Assembly: GCF_003855255.1 (NCBI RefSeq)
Contig: NZ_CP034072.1
Location: forward strand, 372,001-436,000
DNA: 64,000 nt
From: Mycolicibacterium nivoides
Lineage (GTDB): Bacteria > Actinomycetota > Actinomycetes > Mycobacteriales > Mycobacteriaceae
Direction: 5' to 3'
The position numbers and the translations under genes were made by a program. Under the pieces are notes generated by a model. That model had not been told where the DNA came from and searched no databases. It saw nothing but the letters and a program-made list of their open reading frames with translations. Below are positions 21,738 to 30,851 of the stretch, piece by piece. Position 1 is the stretch's first letter. Every line of letters begins with the position of its first letter.

Positions 21738-22796
21738 GTGCTCCACGTCCGGGGACGCGGCCTACCCGACGGCGAACCCGTCGAGTGGTGGGTGGACCGG
21801 GGCGTGCTGTCAGCGGAGCCGATTGCCAACGCCGACACCGTGTTTGACGGTGGCTGGATCATCCCCGGCCTGGTCGACGCGCACTGTCATGTCGGGCTGG
21901 GGCCCGGCGGCGCGGTGTCACTGGACGAGTCGGTGGCGCAGGCCGAAACCGAACGCGATGCCGGCGCATTGTTGTTGCGGGATGCCGGATCACCGGTGGA
22001 CACCCGGAGCTTCGACGAGCGCGACGACCTGCCACGGATCATCCGGGCGGGCCGGCACCTGGCGCGGCCCAAGCGGTACTCACCCGGGCTGCCGATCGAC
22101 ATCGAGGACGAATCGCAGCTGCCCGACGCGGTGGCCCAGCAGGCCCGCTGGGGCGACGGCTGGGTGAAGCTGGTCGGTGACTGGATCGACCGGAGCGTCG
22201 GGGACCTGGCGCCGCTGTGGTCCGACGAGATCCTCAAGGCGGCGATCGACGCCGCCCACGCCGAGGGGGCGCGGGTCACCGCGCACGTGTTCGGCGAGGA
22301 GGCCCTGCCCGGGCTCATCAACGCCGGAATCGACTGCATCGAGCACGGCACGGGAATCACCGACGACACCATCGAGTTGATGCTCGAACACGGCACGGCG
22401 CTGGTGCCCACCCTGATCAACATCGACAACTTCCCGGGCATCGCCGACGCGGCAGGCAAGTACCCGGCGTATGCCAAGCACATGCGCGATCTCTACGCGT
22501 CTTGCCGCAGCCGGGTCGGCGCGGCCCACGAGGCGGGCGTGCCGATCTTCGCGGGCACCGATGCCGGCGGCATGATCGCCCACGGCCGCATCGCCGACGA
22601 GATCGAGGCACTCAAAGGCATCGGGATGAGTCCCACCGCCGCGTTGGGGGCGGCCAGCTGGGACGCCAGGGCCTGGCTCGGCCGGCCCGCTCTGGAGCAC
22701 GGGGCGTCAGCGGACCTGGTCTGCTACACCGAGGATCCGCGCCACGGCGGGGTCAGCCGCCCGGATCTGGTGATCCTGCGCGGCCGGGTGTACTGA
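21738..22796 (+). CDS. Amidohydrolase family protein (Rv2915c-like)
   Basis: Metal-dependent hydrolase of the imidazolonepropionase/prolidase-like amidohydrolase group, 352 residues. The metal-site motif DAHCHVG lies near residue 53; further ligand candidates are in VTAHVFGEEALPG, CIEHGTG and FAGTDAGGMIAHG. GTG at 21738 is four bases after the ffh stop, so it is probably cotranscribed with ffh, as in M. tuberculosis. The substrate is not known. Confidence 0.85.
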   Translation: MLHVRGRGLPDGEPVEWWVDRGVLSAEPIANADTVFDGGWIIPGLVDAHCHVGLGPGGAVSLDESVAQAETERDAGALLLRDAGSPVDTRSFDERDDLPRIIRAGRHLARPKRYSPGLPIDIEDESQLPDAVAQQARWGDGWVKLVGDWIDRSVGDLAPLWSDEILKAAIDAAHAEGARVTAHVFGEEALPGLINAGIDCIEHGTGITDDTIELMLEHGTALVPTLINIDNFPGIADAAGKYPAYAKHMRDLYASCRSRVGAAHEAGVPIFAGTDAGGMIAHGRIADEIEALKGIGMSPTAALGAASWDARAWLGRPALEHGASADLVCYTEDPRHGGVSRPDLVILRGRVY

Positions 22797-22804
22797 CCAT
22801 TCGG

Positions 22805-22862
22805 CGAGCAGACGCGTAGGTACCCGAAATTCCGCGTTCTCGGGTACCTACGCGTCTGCTCG
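22805..22862. terminator. Long perfect palindrome between convergent genes
   Basis: Arms 22805-22827 and 22840-22862 are a perfect 23-bp inverted repeat (CGAGCAGACGCGTAGGTACC... and its complement) around a 12-base loop. It begins 8 bp after the amidohydrolase stop and ends 11 bp before the stop of the opposing flavoprotein gene, so it can end transcription from both sides. The length and perfection suggest it may also belong to a dispersed palindromic repeat family. Confidence 0.75.
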
Positions 22863-22873
22863 CGGAGTAGGCC

Positions 22874-24415
22874 TCAGTACACGTCCCGCAGGTAGCGGTG
22901 GGTCTTGATCAGGTCGTTGACATAGGCGTGCGCGGCACCGGCGTCCATGCCGCCGCTCTCGGCGACGATCTCGTGCAGAGTGGCGTCGACGTCCTTGGCC
23001 ATGCGTTCGGCGTCACCGCACACATAAAGGTGGGCACCGTCTTGCAGCCAGGCGAACAGCTCGGCTGAATTCTCCCGCATACGTTGCTGCACATACACTT
23101 TGGTGTCCTGGTCACGGGAGAACGCCACATCGAGCCGGGTCAACACGCCGGACTCGACAAATCCAGTGAGCTCCTGGCCGTAGAGGAAGTCGGTGGCCCG
23201 GCGCCGGTCCCCGAAGAACAGCCAGGACCGGCCCGACGCTCCGGCGGCCTGTCGTTCCTGCAGGAAGGCGCGGAACGGTGCGATACCGGTGCCCGGCCCG
23301 ATCATGATGATCGGTACATCGGCGGCGGGCAGCCGGAAATGATGGTTGGGGCGCAGGTGAATCCGAACGCTCTGGGTGCGCTCCGCAAGGTACGTCGACG
23401 CCACGCCGCCGTGTTGGCGGTCGGTGGCGGGGTAGCGCACCGTGGCCACGGTCAGGTGCACGTGATCGGGGTGAACCAGGGGGCTTGAGGCGATCGAGTA
23501 GTCGCGGAACTGCAACGGGCGCAACGTATCGACGACCTCATCGACGGTGAGGTCGGCCCGCTTGATGAGATCGAGGACGTCCTCGCCGTAGGCGGCGGGA
23601 CCCGCCAATTCCTGCAGTGCGCGCGAGGGTGTGCGGATCTCGAGCTGCTCGGAGAGCAGAACCCCCAATGTCTCATCGGCTCCGGCTACGCGGTGGGCGG
23701 GTCCCACTTTGAGTTCGGTCAGGATCGCCGCTACCAGACCAGGATCGTTGAGCGGGTGGACGGCCAGCGAATCGCCGGCCTGGTAGGCGATCCCGGAACC
23801 GGTGAGGTCGAGCTCGTAGTGGCGAACCTCCTTGTCGGATTCCGCCGAGGTGAGCAGCCGATTGACCGTCAGGGGTGCTGCGAAGCGTTCCTGGCTGCGT
23901 TGTGGGGGGTCGGCCGGGGGGCTTTCGATGACGGTGACAGCACCGATCGTGGGTCCGCTCTGGGCGGCGGTGAGCTGCTTGACGAGGTCGGTGGTCCAGG
24001 CAGCGGCAGGTTGTTCGTAATAGCCGTCGACGTCGACCCGGTCTGTCAGCCGGGTTGCGCCGAGCTCTTCCAGCCGCGCGTCGAGGAGTATTCCTGCGTT
24101 GCAGAACAATTCGTAGGACGAGTCTCCGAGGGCGAGCACAGCGAAACTCATGTGCTCCAGCCGCTCGGTCGAGGCACTGATCGCCTCCCAGAACAATGTG
24201 GCGGTGTCCGGGAATTCGCCGTCGCCGAAGGTTGACGTCACCACGATGAAATGCGTTGTGGTAGTGAGATGGTGGAGTTCCACCTGGTTGAGTTCGACGG
24301 CCTCGGCGGGAATTCCGGCGGCAGTGGCGGCTTCGGCGAACGACATGGCGGCGTCTTCGGCGTTGCCCATGTCGGTGCCGTAGGCGACCACCAACGAGAA
24401 CTCACGGTCGGACAA
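22874..24415 (-). CDS. Sulfite-reductase-flavoprotein-like diflavin reductase (CysJ type)
   Basis: NADPH-dependent diflavin reductase of about 513 residues with three modules: flavodoxin/FMN (VVAYGTDMGNAEDAA; TSTFGDGEFPDTA; ALGDSSYELFCNAG), FAD-binding (RDYSIASSPLVHP; GGVASTYL) and NADPH-binding (IGPGTGIAPFRAFLQER; YVCGDAERMAKDV), ending in an aromatic residue (RDVY). It would pass electrons from NADPH to a haem or iron-sulfur partner that is not encoded nearby. Start choice is open: TTG at 24415 has AGGGGAG five bases ahead; ATG at 24430 and GTG at 24448 have no such site, though GTG at 24448 could be leaderless after TAAATT. Confidence 0.88.
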   Translation of the reverse strand: MSDREFSLVVAYGTDMGNAEDAAMSFAEAATAAGIPAEAVELNQVELHHLTTTTHFIVVTSTFGDGEFPDTATLFWEAISASTERLEHMSFAVLALGDSSYELFCNAGILLDARLEELGATRLTDRVDVDGYYEQPAAAWTTDLVKQLTAAQSGPTIGAVTVIESPPADPPQRSQERFAAPLTVNRLLTSAESDKEVRHYELDLTGSGIAYQAGDSLAVHPLNDPGLVAAILTELKVGPAHRVAGADETLGVLLSEQLEIRTPSRALQELAGPAAYGEDVLDLIKRADLTVDEVVDTLRPLQFRDYSIASSPLVHPDHVHLTVATVRYPATDRQHGGVASTYLAERTQSVRIHLRPNHHFRLPAADVPIIMIGPGTGIAPFRAFLQERQAAGASGRSWLFFGDRRRATDFLYGQELTGFVESGVLTRLDVAFSRDQDTKVYVQQRMRENSAELFAWLQDGAHLYVCGDAERMAKDVDATLHEIVAESGGMDAGAAHAYVNDLIKTHRYLRDVY

Positions 24416-24520
24416 GTCGGCTCCCCTCATCGCGCGCGGGCACACCACGCGAATTTAGGGTGACCTTAATTTGTTGCGAGTCTTGGTGGGGCCCTACCTC
24501 TTACCCCTCGGCGTTCACCG

Positions 24521-25348
24521 TCAGTGTGAGAAGCCGTAGTCGAACAAGTCGATCGCCTGACCGTACAGATCGCCGGTGCCGTACATCTGCACCACGATCA
24601 GACGTCGGTTACCGCGTTGGGCAGCACCCACGTACGTCTTGCGGGCGAGATCGGTGTATCCGGTCTTGCCGGCGATGTCACCGGGGTAGCGCTGCAGCAG
24701 TTCGTTCTGGTTGGTCAGGGTCTTGCCCGGGAACTGGGCCGACGGTTGCGCCATGATCTGGGCGATCAGCGGGTATCTCAGCGCTGCCCGCAGGATCACC
24801 GCGAGGTCGTGCGGGGTGGTGACGGTTTCCCAGCCGGGGCCGTCGAGGCCCGATGGTGAGCCGGCCCGGGTGTTGCGGGCGCCGACGCTCGCCGCTTTGC
24901 GCGTCATCGCCGCCACGGTGGCGGGCCGCCCACCGAGCATGTCGGCGAGCATGTTCGCCGCGTCGTTGCCCGACACCATCAGCAGTGCTTCGAGCAGTTG
25001 GCGGGTGGTGTACGGCTGCCCTGGCTTGAGCCCCACGCACGAGCATTCGACCTTGGTGTGCGACTCGTTGGCCCTGGCGAAATTGTCGGGCCGAAGGTGG
25101 TCGAGCACCACCATCGCCAGCAGCGGCTTGATGGTGCTGGCCGGGGCGTACGAGCCGTTGGGATCCTTGGATGCCAGCACCTGGCCGGTGTCCATATCGG
25201 CGACCAGCCACGCCTTGGCCGGCCCGTCGGGAATCTGGGCGCCCGCAGGCTGAACACCGGGCTGCGCAGCGACCGGAGGGGACCCGATGGCCGCGGCGGT
25301 CATTGCCGTGCCGAGGGCGAGCGCGAGCGCCCCGAACAGTCTTCGCAC
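24521..25348 (-). CDS. dacB: D-alanyl-D-alanine carboxypeptidase (DacB2-like)
   Basis: Exported penicillin-binding protein that trims the terminal D-Ala of peptidoglycan stem peptides. A signal peptide covers about residues 1-29 (ending AAQ). Catalytic motifs are STIK (Ser71/Lys74), SGN (126-128) and KTG (228-230). It has two Cys in KVECSCVG. At 275 residues there is no C-terminal membrane amphipathic extension. It corresponds to the Rv2911 position, and a second copy lies directly upstream on the same strand (25427-26329). Confidence 0.93.
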   Translation of the reverse strand: MRRLFGALALALGTAMTAAAIGSPPVAAQPGVQPAGAQIPDGPAKAWLVADMDTGQVLASKDPNGSYAPASTIKPLLAMVVLDHLRPDNFARANESHTKVECSCVGLKPGQPYTTRQLLEALLMVSGNDAANMLADMLGGRPATVAAMTRKAASVGARNTRAGSPSGLDGPGWETVTTPHDLAVILRAALRYPLIAQIMAQPSAQFPGKTLTNQNELLQRYPGDIAGKTGYTDLARKTYVGAAQRGNRRLIVVQMYGTGDLYGQAIDLFDYGFSH

Positions 25349-25426
25349 GAGCGCCGACGCTACGGAGCTTCGGACTCGATCAGCGCGCGGTCAGGTTTCC
25401 TTCAGATATCGACTGAATCGCGCAGC

Positions 25427-26329
25427 CTAGAGCGACCCGATGCTGGCGGACCGATCCTGGGCGAAACCCCAGTCCAGAAGTGTGGCGGCCTGATCCCAGT
25501 AGGTAGGGCCACCCTCCTTGACCAGCCCGTACATCATCGTGACTACCAGTCGGCGGCCGTCTCGCTGTGCGGCGCCGACGAATGTCTTGCGGGCGATGTC
25601 GGTGAAGCCCGTCTTGCCGCCGATGGCACCGGGGTAGCGATGCAGCAGCTCGTCCTGGTTGACCAGGACCCGATTGCCGGTCTTGCTGGGGAAGGTGGTC
25701 GAGGGCATCGCGGTGATCTGCGCGAAGACCGGGTTGGCCATCGCTCCGCGGAAGATCGTCGCCATGTCGTGCGGTGTGGACCAGAACGGCATGCCGGGCC
25801 CGTCCAGTCCGGACGGCGTCGCGACGTTGGTGCTGTTCGCCCCGAGCGCGACCGCCTTGGCGTTCATCTTGGCCACGGCCGCTTCGGGGCCGCCGATCAT
25901 GCGGGCCAGGGTGTTGGCGGCGTCGTTGCCCGAGGCCAGAAGTGCCGCCTCCAGCAGTTGGCGCGCGGTGTAGGTCTGCCCGGGCGCGACGCCGGCGCAG
26001 TTGCACTCGACTTTGGTATCGGCGTCGTCGGCCACGATCGTGGTGTCCAGCGGGACCTCGTCGAGCACCACCTGAGCCAGCAGGGTCTTGATAGTGCTCG
26101 CGGGCGCGTAGTGGGTGTTCTCGTTGCGGGCTGCCAATACCTGGCCGGTGTCGAGGTCGGCGACCACCCAGCCCTGCGCGGGACCGTCCGGGATGGGTGC
26201 GGATCCGACCTGCTGCACTTCGAGATCGGCTCTGGCCACCGGCACTGCTCCGGACACCGATGAGAGTGGGATCAGCGCGACGGCAACCGCGGCCGTCGCT
26301 GCAACAGAGAACCTGACGAACCTCCCCAT
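25427..26329 (-). CDS. D-alanyl-D-alanine carboxypeptidase, second tandem copy
   Basis: Paralogue of the next gene, 300 residues. A signal peptide ends near ARADL (about residue 35). Motifs STIK (Ser78/Lys81), SGN (133-135) and KTG in IGGKTGF are all present, and the paired Cys region KVECNCAG is shared with the neighbour. The two genes are 78 bp apart and codirectional. M. smegmatis also carries two DD-carboxypeptidase genes in this place, while M. tuberculosis has one. Redundant activity is likely; division of labour is unknown. Confidence 0.92.
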   Translation of the reverse strand: MGRFVRFSVAATAAVAVALIPLSSVSGAVPVARADLEVQQVGSAPIPDGPAQGWVVADLDTGQVLAARNENTHYAPASTIKTLLAQVVLDEVPLDTTIVADDADTKVECNCAGVAPGQTYTARQLLEAALLASGNDAANTLARMIGGPEAAVAKMNAKAVALGANSTNVATPSGLDGPGMPFWSTPHDMATIFRGAMANPVFAQITAMPSTTFPSKTGNRVLVNQDELLHRYPGAIGGKTGFTDIARKTFVGAAQRDGRRLVVTMMYGLVKEGGPTYWDQAATLLDWGFAQDRSASIGSL

Positions 26330-26361
26330 GGCGGGCCAGCCTAATCGTGTTGAATCGAGAC

Positions 26362-26781
26362 ATGTTGAGCCTGGCCGAGATTTCGGATCGTCTGGAGATC
26401 CAGCAGTTGTTGATCGACTACTCCACGGCGATAGACCGTCGACTGTTCGATGACCTCGATGCGGTCTTCACTCCTGATGCCTACATCGACTACCGCGCGA
26501 TGGGCGGTATCGACGGCCAGTATCCGGAGGTCAAGGCGTGGTTGGCCGAGGTGCTGCCGAACTTCCCGGCCTATGCGCACATGCTCGGCAACTTCGATGT
26601 CCGAATCGACGGCGACACCGCGTCGTCCCGCACCATCTGCTTCAACCCCATGGTGCTGCCCGGGCTGGAACAGCAGGTGTTGTTCTGCGGGCTCTGGTAC
26701 GAGGACGAGTTCGTCCGGACCTCCGAGGGGTGGCGGATGAGCCGCCGGGTCGAGACCAAGTGTTTCGACAAGGTCGTTTAG
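26362..26781 (+). CDS. SnoaL-like/NTF2-fold small protein (Rv2910c-like)
   Basis: Small protein of 139 residues with the alpha+beta-barrel SnoaL-like pattern: EISDRLEIQQLLIDYSTAID, VFTPDAYIDYRAMGG, YAHMLGNFDVRIDGDTASS and GWRMSRRVETKCF. Family members are isomerases, dehydratases or binding proteins; no substrate can be read from the sequence. ATG at 26362 is chosen because homology begins there; a GTG at 26347 is also in frame. It is divergent from the carboxypeptidase gene with only 32 bp between starts. Confidence 0.85.
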   Translation: MLSLAEISDRLEIQQLLIDYSTAIDRRLFDDLDAVFTPDAYIDYRAMGGIDGQYPEVKAWLAEVLPNFPAYAHMLGNFDVRIDGDTASSRTICFNPMVLPGLEQQVLFCGLWYEDEFVRTSEGWRMSRRVETKCFDKVV

Positions 26782-26812
26782 GCGGGGCTCCGCTGGTGTC
26801 GTTGAGGCCGTA

Positions 26813-27442
26813 TCAGGACCGTGGGGCCAGCTTCGGATCTTCGGCCATACAGAGTTTCCAATCGCCATCTTCCTTGCGGAAGTAGGCGGAGCCGTCGGGC
26901 TCCCCGTCTGTTATGACGGTGGCTGTGGCCCGGTCACCGTCGACTTTCACATCGGTGACCTCGACCGAGTCCGGTCGCCCCGTGGGTTCGGGGATGTCGG
27001 CGTCGAAGCTTCCGGGCATGCTCGATTCGTACTTCTTCATCATCTGCTGATCTTCTGCGCAGAAGTACTTCATCGACTCTGACGCTGATCCGGTCTCGCT
27101 GATGTCTTCGAAGACCTGCTTGATGGCGCGCTCGTCGCTGGACGACCCGGTGCCCATCACGATCACCATGACGATGACGACGAGCAGGATGACCGCCCCG
27201 CCGATGCCGCCGAGGATCAACGCGGTGCGCTTGCTGTTGTTCCGACCCGGCGGGGGCATGCCGTAGCCGTACGGCGCGGGTGTGCCGTAGCCGTACGGCG
27301 ACGATGCCTGATACGGCGGCGGGCCTCCGTAGGGCTGCCCAGGAACCCCGAACGGGTTCGGGGTTCCTGGCTGCTGCGGCACCCCGAATTGCTGCGGCGG
27401 CGCTGATGACCACGGGTCTGGCGGTCCCGGCGGAAATGTCAC
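26813..27442 (-). CDS. Pro/Gly/Tyr-rich single-pass membrane protein, DUF4878-like (paralogue)
   Basis: 209 residues with the same plan as the protein at 6978-7778: a Pro/Gly/Tyr-rich N-terminal region of about 65 residues with PYGYG motifs, a transmembrane helix (ILGGIGGAVILLVVIVMVIVM), then an outside domain with a conserved Cys (KYFCAEDQQ) and the ending GDWKLCMAEDP, which matches GSWKICMSDM of the paralogue. GTG at 27442 follows AGAGGAG. Function unknown. Confidence 0.8.
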   Translation of the reverse strand: MTFPPGPPDPWSSAPPQQFGVPQQPGTPNPFGVPGQPYGGPPPYQASSPYGYGTPAPYGYGMPPPGRNNSKRTALILGGIGGAVILLVVIVMVIVMGTGSSSDERAIKQVFEDISETGSASESMKYFCAEDQQMMKKYESSMPGSFDADIPEPTGRPDSVEVTDVKVDGDRATATVITDGEPDGSAYFRKEDGDWKLCMAEDPKLAPRS

Positions 27443-27592
27443 GAAGACTCCTCTTGCTGCAGGGCTGTCAGAACCCTAACGGTGTGACCGGCCACCGCGA
27501 CGCACCAAAATGTGGGACGCCGCAGTCACCTGAGCAGGCGATCATTCGCAGCGATGAGCAAGCGTCGATTCGTCAGCTCGAACTCCGCGATT

Positions 27593-27621
27593 TTGGCCGG
27601 TACTGCCTGCTCTGGCACAAT
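27593..27621 (+). promoter_or_regulatory. rpsP operon promoter (SigA-like)
   Basis: TTGGCC (27593-27598), a 17-base spacer and CACAAT (27616-27621) form a plausible SigA promoter about 130 bp before rpsP. The surrounding sequence TCTGGCACAATTG (27611-27623) followed by TGTCTGC recurs in front of rplS, which supports a functional element. The rest of the 27443-27750 interval shows no convincing gene; short open frames there lack conserved features. Confidence 0.6.
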
Positions 27622-27750
27622 TGGCGGCTGTCTGCCGTGCGACTCGTTCAATGCGCTGCGCGGCGGTCACACACGTAAGGCAAAACCGGATCGGGCAATT
27701 CCGTCCGCATCGCTGAATTGCAGCGTGACACAGAGGAGAAGTGCTTAACC

Positions 27751-28227
27751 ATGGCTGTCAAGATCAAGCTCACCCGGCTTGGCAAGATCCGCAACCCCCA
27801 GTACCGCATCGCCGTCGCCGACGCGCGCACCCGCCGCGAAGGCCGCGCCATCGAGGTCATCGGCCGCTACCACCCCAAGGAAGAGCCGAGCCTGATCGAG
27901 ATCGATTCGGAGCGCGCGCAGTACTGGCTGGGTGTCGGCGCCCAGCCCACCGAGCCGGTGCTGGCCCTGCTGAAGATCACCGGTGACTGGCAGAAGTTCA
28001 AGGGCCTGCCGGGTGCCGAGGGCACGCTGAAGGTCAAGGAGCCCAAGCCGTCCAAGCTGGAGCTGTTCAACGCGGCGCTGGCCGAGGCCGAGAGCGGCAC
28101 CGGTGCCGCGGCCGTCACGCCCAAGAAGAAGAAGGCTCCCAAGAAGGACGAGGCTGCTGCCGAGACCGCCGAGGCCGAGGCGCCGGCTGCTGAGGCCGCT
28201 GCCGACGAAGCCGCAAGCGAGAGCTGA
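27751..28227 (+). CDS. rpsP: 30S ribosomal protein bS16
   Basis: Ribosomal protein S16. The first 80 residues are the conserved domain ([25 protein letters not shown]-type region [16 protein letters not shown]). The 158-residue chain has the actinobacterial extension, a Lys/Ala/Glu-rich low-complexity tail from about residue 115. ATG at 27751 is preceded by AGAGGAGAAG. It heads the rpsP-KH-rimM-trmD block. Confidence 0.98.
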   Translation: MAVKIKLTRLGKIRNPQYRIAVADARTRREGRAIEVIGRYHPKEEPSLIEIDSERAQYWLGVGAQPTEPVLALLKITGDWQKFKGLPGAEGTLKVKEPKPSKLELFNAALAEAESGTGAAAVTPKKKKAPKKDEAAAETAEAEAPAAEAAADEAASES

Positions 28228-28235
28228 GCATCGCA

Positions 28236-28478
28236 GTGAGTTCTGTCGTGGTCGACGCCGTCGAGCACCTGGTCCGCGGCATCGTGGACAATCCCGACGA
28301 CGTACGCGTCGACATGGTCACCAGCCGCCGCGGGCGCACGGTCGAGGTTCACGTGCACCCTGACGACCTGGGCAAGGTCATCGGGCGCGGAGGCCGTACC
28401 GCCACTGCGCTGCGGACCCTGGTCGCAGGCATCGGTGGGCGCGGCATCCGCGTCGACGTGGTGGACACCGACCAGTAG
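28236..28478 (+). CDS. khpA: KH-domain RNA-binding protein KhpA
   Basis: 80-residue RNA-binding protein with one KH domain; the GxxG loop is GRGG in [20 protein letters not shown]. Family members (KhpA, Rv2908c) work with KhpB in RNA regulation and cell division in other bacteria. GTG at 28236 lies eight bases after the rpsP stop and rimM follows after ten bases, so it is within one operon. Confidence 0.95.
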   Translation: MSSVVVDAVEHLVRGIVDNPDDVRVDMVTSRRGRTVEVHVHPDDLGKVIGRGGRTATALRTLVAGIGGRGIRVDVVDTDQ

Positions 28479-28488
28479 CGTCGGATCC

Positions 28489-29016
28489 ATGGACCTGGTT
28501 GTCGGGCGGGTTGTCAAAGCTCACGGCATTTCCGGTGAGGTCGTTGTCGAGGTCCGTACCGACGACCCCGACGCTCGGTTCACCCCTGGCGTGGCCCTTC
28601 GGGGCCGCGCGAAGGGGGGTGCCGAGCGCACTTTCTCAGTCGAGTCCGTGCGTGATCACGCGGGTCGGCTACTGATCCGGCTGGCCGGTGTCGCCGACCG
28701 CAATGCGGCCGACGAATTGCGCGGCACGGTGTTCATCGTCGACACCGCCGACCTGCCCGCGATCGATGACCCCGACGAGTTCTACGACCACGAACTCGAA
28801 GGACTGCGGGTCGTCACGGTCGACGGCACCGCGGTGGGCGCGGTCCGCGAGGTGCTGCACACCGCCGCCGGCGAACTGCTGTCGGTCAAAGCCGATACGG
28901 ATGGCCGCGAAGTACTGATCCCGTTCGTCAGCGCCATCGTCACCTCGGTGTCCCGGGAAACCGGAACCGTCGTCATCGATCCTCCAGACGGTCTGCTGAA
29001 CCTGGACCTGGTCTAG
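28489..29016 (+). CDS. rimM: 16S rRNA processing protein RimM
   Basis: Assembly factor for the 30S head domain, binding uS19. The N-terminal beta-barrel starts [20 protein letters not shown], and the C-terminal PRC-barrel contains [17 protein letters not shown] and [13 protein letters not shown] at 28489 gives 175 residues, matching the family; an upstream in-frame start at 28435 would overlap khpA. Confidence 0.96.
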   Translation: MDLVVGRVVKAHGISGEVVVEVRTDDPDARFTPGVALRGRAKGGAERTFSVESVRDHAGRLLIRLAGVADRNAADELRGTVFIVDTADLPAIDDPDEFYDHELEGLRVVTVDGTAVGAVREVLHTAAGELLSVKADTDGREVLIPFVSAIVTSVSRETGTVVIDPPDGLLNLDLV

Positions 29017-29029
29017 AAGGTGCGCAACC

Positions 29030-29713
29030 GTGCACATTGATGTCGTCACGATCTTCCCGTCCTACCTCGATCCCATCCGGCAGTCGCTGCCGGGCAAGGC
29101 GATCGACGCCGGAATTCTCACCGTGTCCGTGCATGACCTGCGGAACTGGACCCACGATGTGCACCGTTCGGTGGATGACTCCCCGTACGGCGGGGGACCC
29201 GGAATGGTCATGAAAGCGCCGGTGTGGGGTGAGGCGCTCGACGAAATTTGTTCCGAGGAAACGCTTCTGGTCGTACCGACCCCTGCGGGACGGCCGTTCA
29301 CCCAAGCGGTGGCCGAACGCTGGAGTGCGGAGTCTCACCTGGTGTTCGCCTGTGGACGGTACGAGGGGATCGACCAACGGGTGGCCGACGACGCGGCCCG
29401 CCGGATGCGGGTCGAAGAGGTTTCCATCGGCGACTACGTCCTCAACGGCGGCGAGTCCGCGGCGTTGGTGATGATCGAGGCTGTGGTCCGGTTGATGCCC
29501 GACGTGTTGGGCAATCCCGCTTCGCACCAACAGGATTCGCATTCCGACGGACTGCTTGAGGGGCCGAGCTACACCCGGCCGCAGAGCTGGCGCGGGCTCG
29601 AAGTGCCCGATGTTCTGCTGTCCGGGGATCACGCCAAGGTGGCAGCGTGGCGCCATGAGCAATCGCTGCAACGGACCCGTGAACGCAGGCCGGATCTGCT
29701 CGACGAGTCCTAG
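29030..29713 (+). CDS. trmD: tRNA (guanosine(37)-N1)-methyltransferase TrmD
   Basis: SPOUT-class knotted methyltransferase that modifies G37 next to the anticodon and prevents frameshifting. The diagnostic sequences are [43 protein letters not shown] and [11 protein letters not shown]; the last two line the SAM-binding knot. GTG at 29030, 227 residues. Its stop overlaps the stop of the opposing lppW gene by four bases. Confidence 0.97.
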   Translation: MHIDVVTIFPSYLDPIRQSLPGKAIDAGILTVSVHDLRNWTHDVHRSVDDSPYGGGPGMVMKAPVWGEALDEICSEETLLVVPTPAGRPFTQAVAERWSAESHLVFACGRYEGIDQRVADDAARRMRVEEVSIGDYVLNGGESAALVMIEAVVRLMPDVLGNPASHQQDSHSDGLLEGPSYTRPQSWRGLEVPDVLLSGDHAKVAAWRHEQSLQRTRERRPDLLDES

Positions 29714-30666
29714 ATCCGGCCGCCGGGGAACATCGTCTTGACGGCGTCGGTGATGGTGTCGCGCGCGGTGGCGGCGTTCGTGGGCTGCAGTGAACCGATC
29801 ACCATGATGAAGCGACGGTCGGGGCCGATCACGCCGGTCGACAGGTGCATCCAGTCCGAACCGATACAGCACATCCAGCCCTGCTTGACCGCGACGGGTT
29901 CGGCGTAGAGGCCTTCGGGAATGCCGAATCGCTGGGGGTAGATGCCGCCCGGTTGGGTGCCGTCGATGGCGTTCGGGGTGGATTGGGCCAGGTTGGCCAG
30001 GATCACGTTGGCTTGTTCGGCGGGAAGGCCGCCGCTGCCGTTCATCAGCATGTCGTAGTAGCGCACCAGATCCGCCGCGGTGCTGATGGTGTTCCACCAT
30101 CGCCCGTCGTTCGGCGGCCGGGTGGAACCCAGGCCGTAGCGGGCCGCCACCCGGTTCACGATCGCGCTGCCGCCGCTGCGGTTCCAGAACACCTCGGCGG
30201 CGCTGTCGTCGGAGGACCGCAGCATCACGTCGAGCTGTTCGCGGTCGTCGGGGGTGATCACCGTCTGCCCCTTGGCCTCCTGCAGCAGGAGATCGTCGGC
30301 GATGAACAACTTCACCACCGACGCGATGGCGATGGTCGTCCCGTTTCCGTTGGACACCAGCTGGCCGGTGTTGCGGTCGAGGACCAGCAGTGTGATCTCG
30401 GCGCCGGCGTCGGCGGCGTTCTCGGTGGCCAGTTGGGCTCGGTCCCCGAGCCCCATGAATGCGGCGGCGGGTTCGCCGGGCGGCGCCTCGGGCAGCGGGG
30501 CCAGGCTGCCCTGGGGGACGACGACGGTCAGCTGCGGCGCCCCGGCCGGGGCCGGGGGTGTTCCGTAGACGCGAGCTTCGCAACCAACCGTTACGACGGC
30601 CATCGCGACCACTGCCGTCACGCCGGCCGCGTTCGCAATCCTCAGCTTCGACGGCCGCCGTCGCAT
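29710..30666 (-). CDS. lppW: Lipoprotein LppW, serine-hydrolase/beta-lactamase-like
   Basis: Exported lipoprotein of 318 residues with lipobox TVGC (Cys29). The body resembles the class A beta-lactamase/penicillin-recognising fold: SVVK at 116-119 fits SxxK, SDDS stands at the SDN position, and VKQGW at the KTG position. Two Cys are adjacent in GWMCCIG. The imperfect second and third motifs make beta-lactamase activity uncertain. It lies between trmD and rplS as in M. tuberculosis (Rv2905), and is transcribed away from rplS. Confidence 0.88.
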   Translation of the reverse strand: MRRRPSKLRIANAAGVTAVVAMAVVTVGCEARVYGTPPAPAGAPQLTVVVPQGSLAPLPEAPPGEPAAAFMGLGDRAQLATENAADAGAEITLLVLDRNTGQLVSNGNGTTIAIASVVKLFIADDLLLQEAKGQTVITPDDREQLDVMLRSSDDSAAEVFWNRSGGSAIVNRVAARYGLGSTRPPNDGRWWNTISTAADLVRYYDMLMNGSGGLPAEQANVILANLAQSTPNAIDGTQPGGIYPQRFGIPEGLYAEPVAVKQGWMCCIGSDWMHLSTGVIGPDRRFIMVIGSLQPTNAATARDTITDAVKTMFPGGRI

Positions 30667-30821
30667 GGTCCTCCTTGCACCGTCAAGAAAATCCGATGGG
30701 CTCTACAGGACCGGCACATCGGTGTGTGCAGCCTAACTGTTCGCCTTGTGGCTCGCGTGCTCAGTCGTGCTCGAAGTATGCTGCCCGAGTCGGTGCAGAT
30801 GGGTACGGAGACCCGCCGGAT

Positions 30822-30851
30822 TTCACGGTATGGGGACCCGTCTGGCACAAT
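30822..30851 (+). promoter_or_regulatory. rplS promoter (SigA-like), same core as the rpsP promoter
   Basis: TTCACG (30822-30827), an 18-base spacer and CACAAT (30846-30851) lie about 140 bp before rplS in the 30667-30990 intergenic region. The block TCTGGCACAATTG (30841-30853), then TGTCTGC (30860-30866), is identical to the block upstream of rpsP apart from the 5-6 bases between the two parts. Nothing else gene-like was seen in this interval. Confidence 0.6.

Noticed and set aside
22805..22862. Attachment site or transposon end
   Set aside because: There is one copy only, no integrase or transposase nearby, and the location between convergent genes suits a terminator.
24449..24475. IdeR (iron) box in front of the diflavin reductase
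   Set aside because: The dyad is about 15 bp rather than 19 and matches only about 13 consensus positions; too weak to list as a feature.
27512..27748. Short plus-strand frames upstream of rpsP
   Set aside because: They span the rpsP promoter, have no ribosome-binding site and no conserved sequence.
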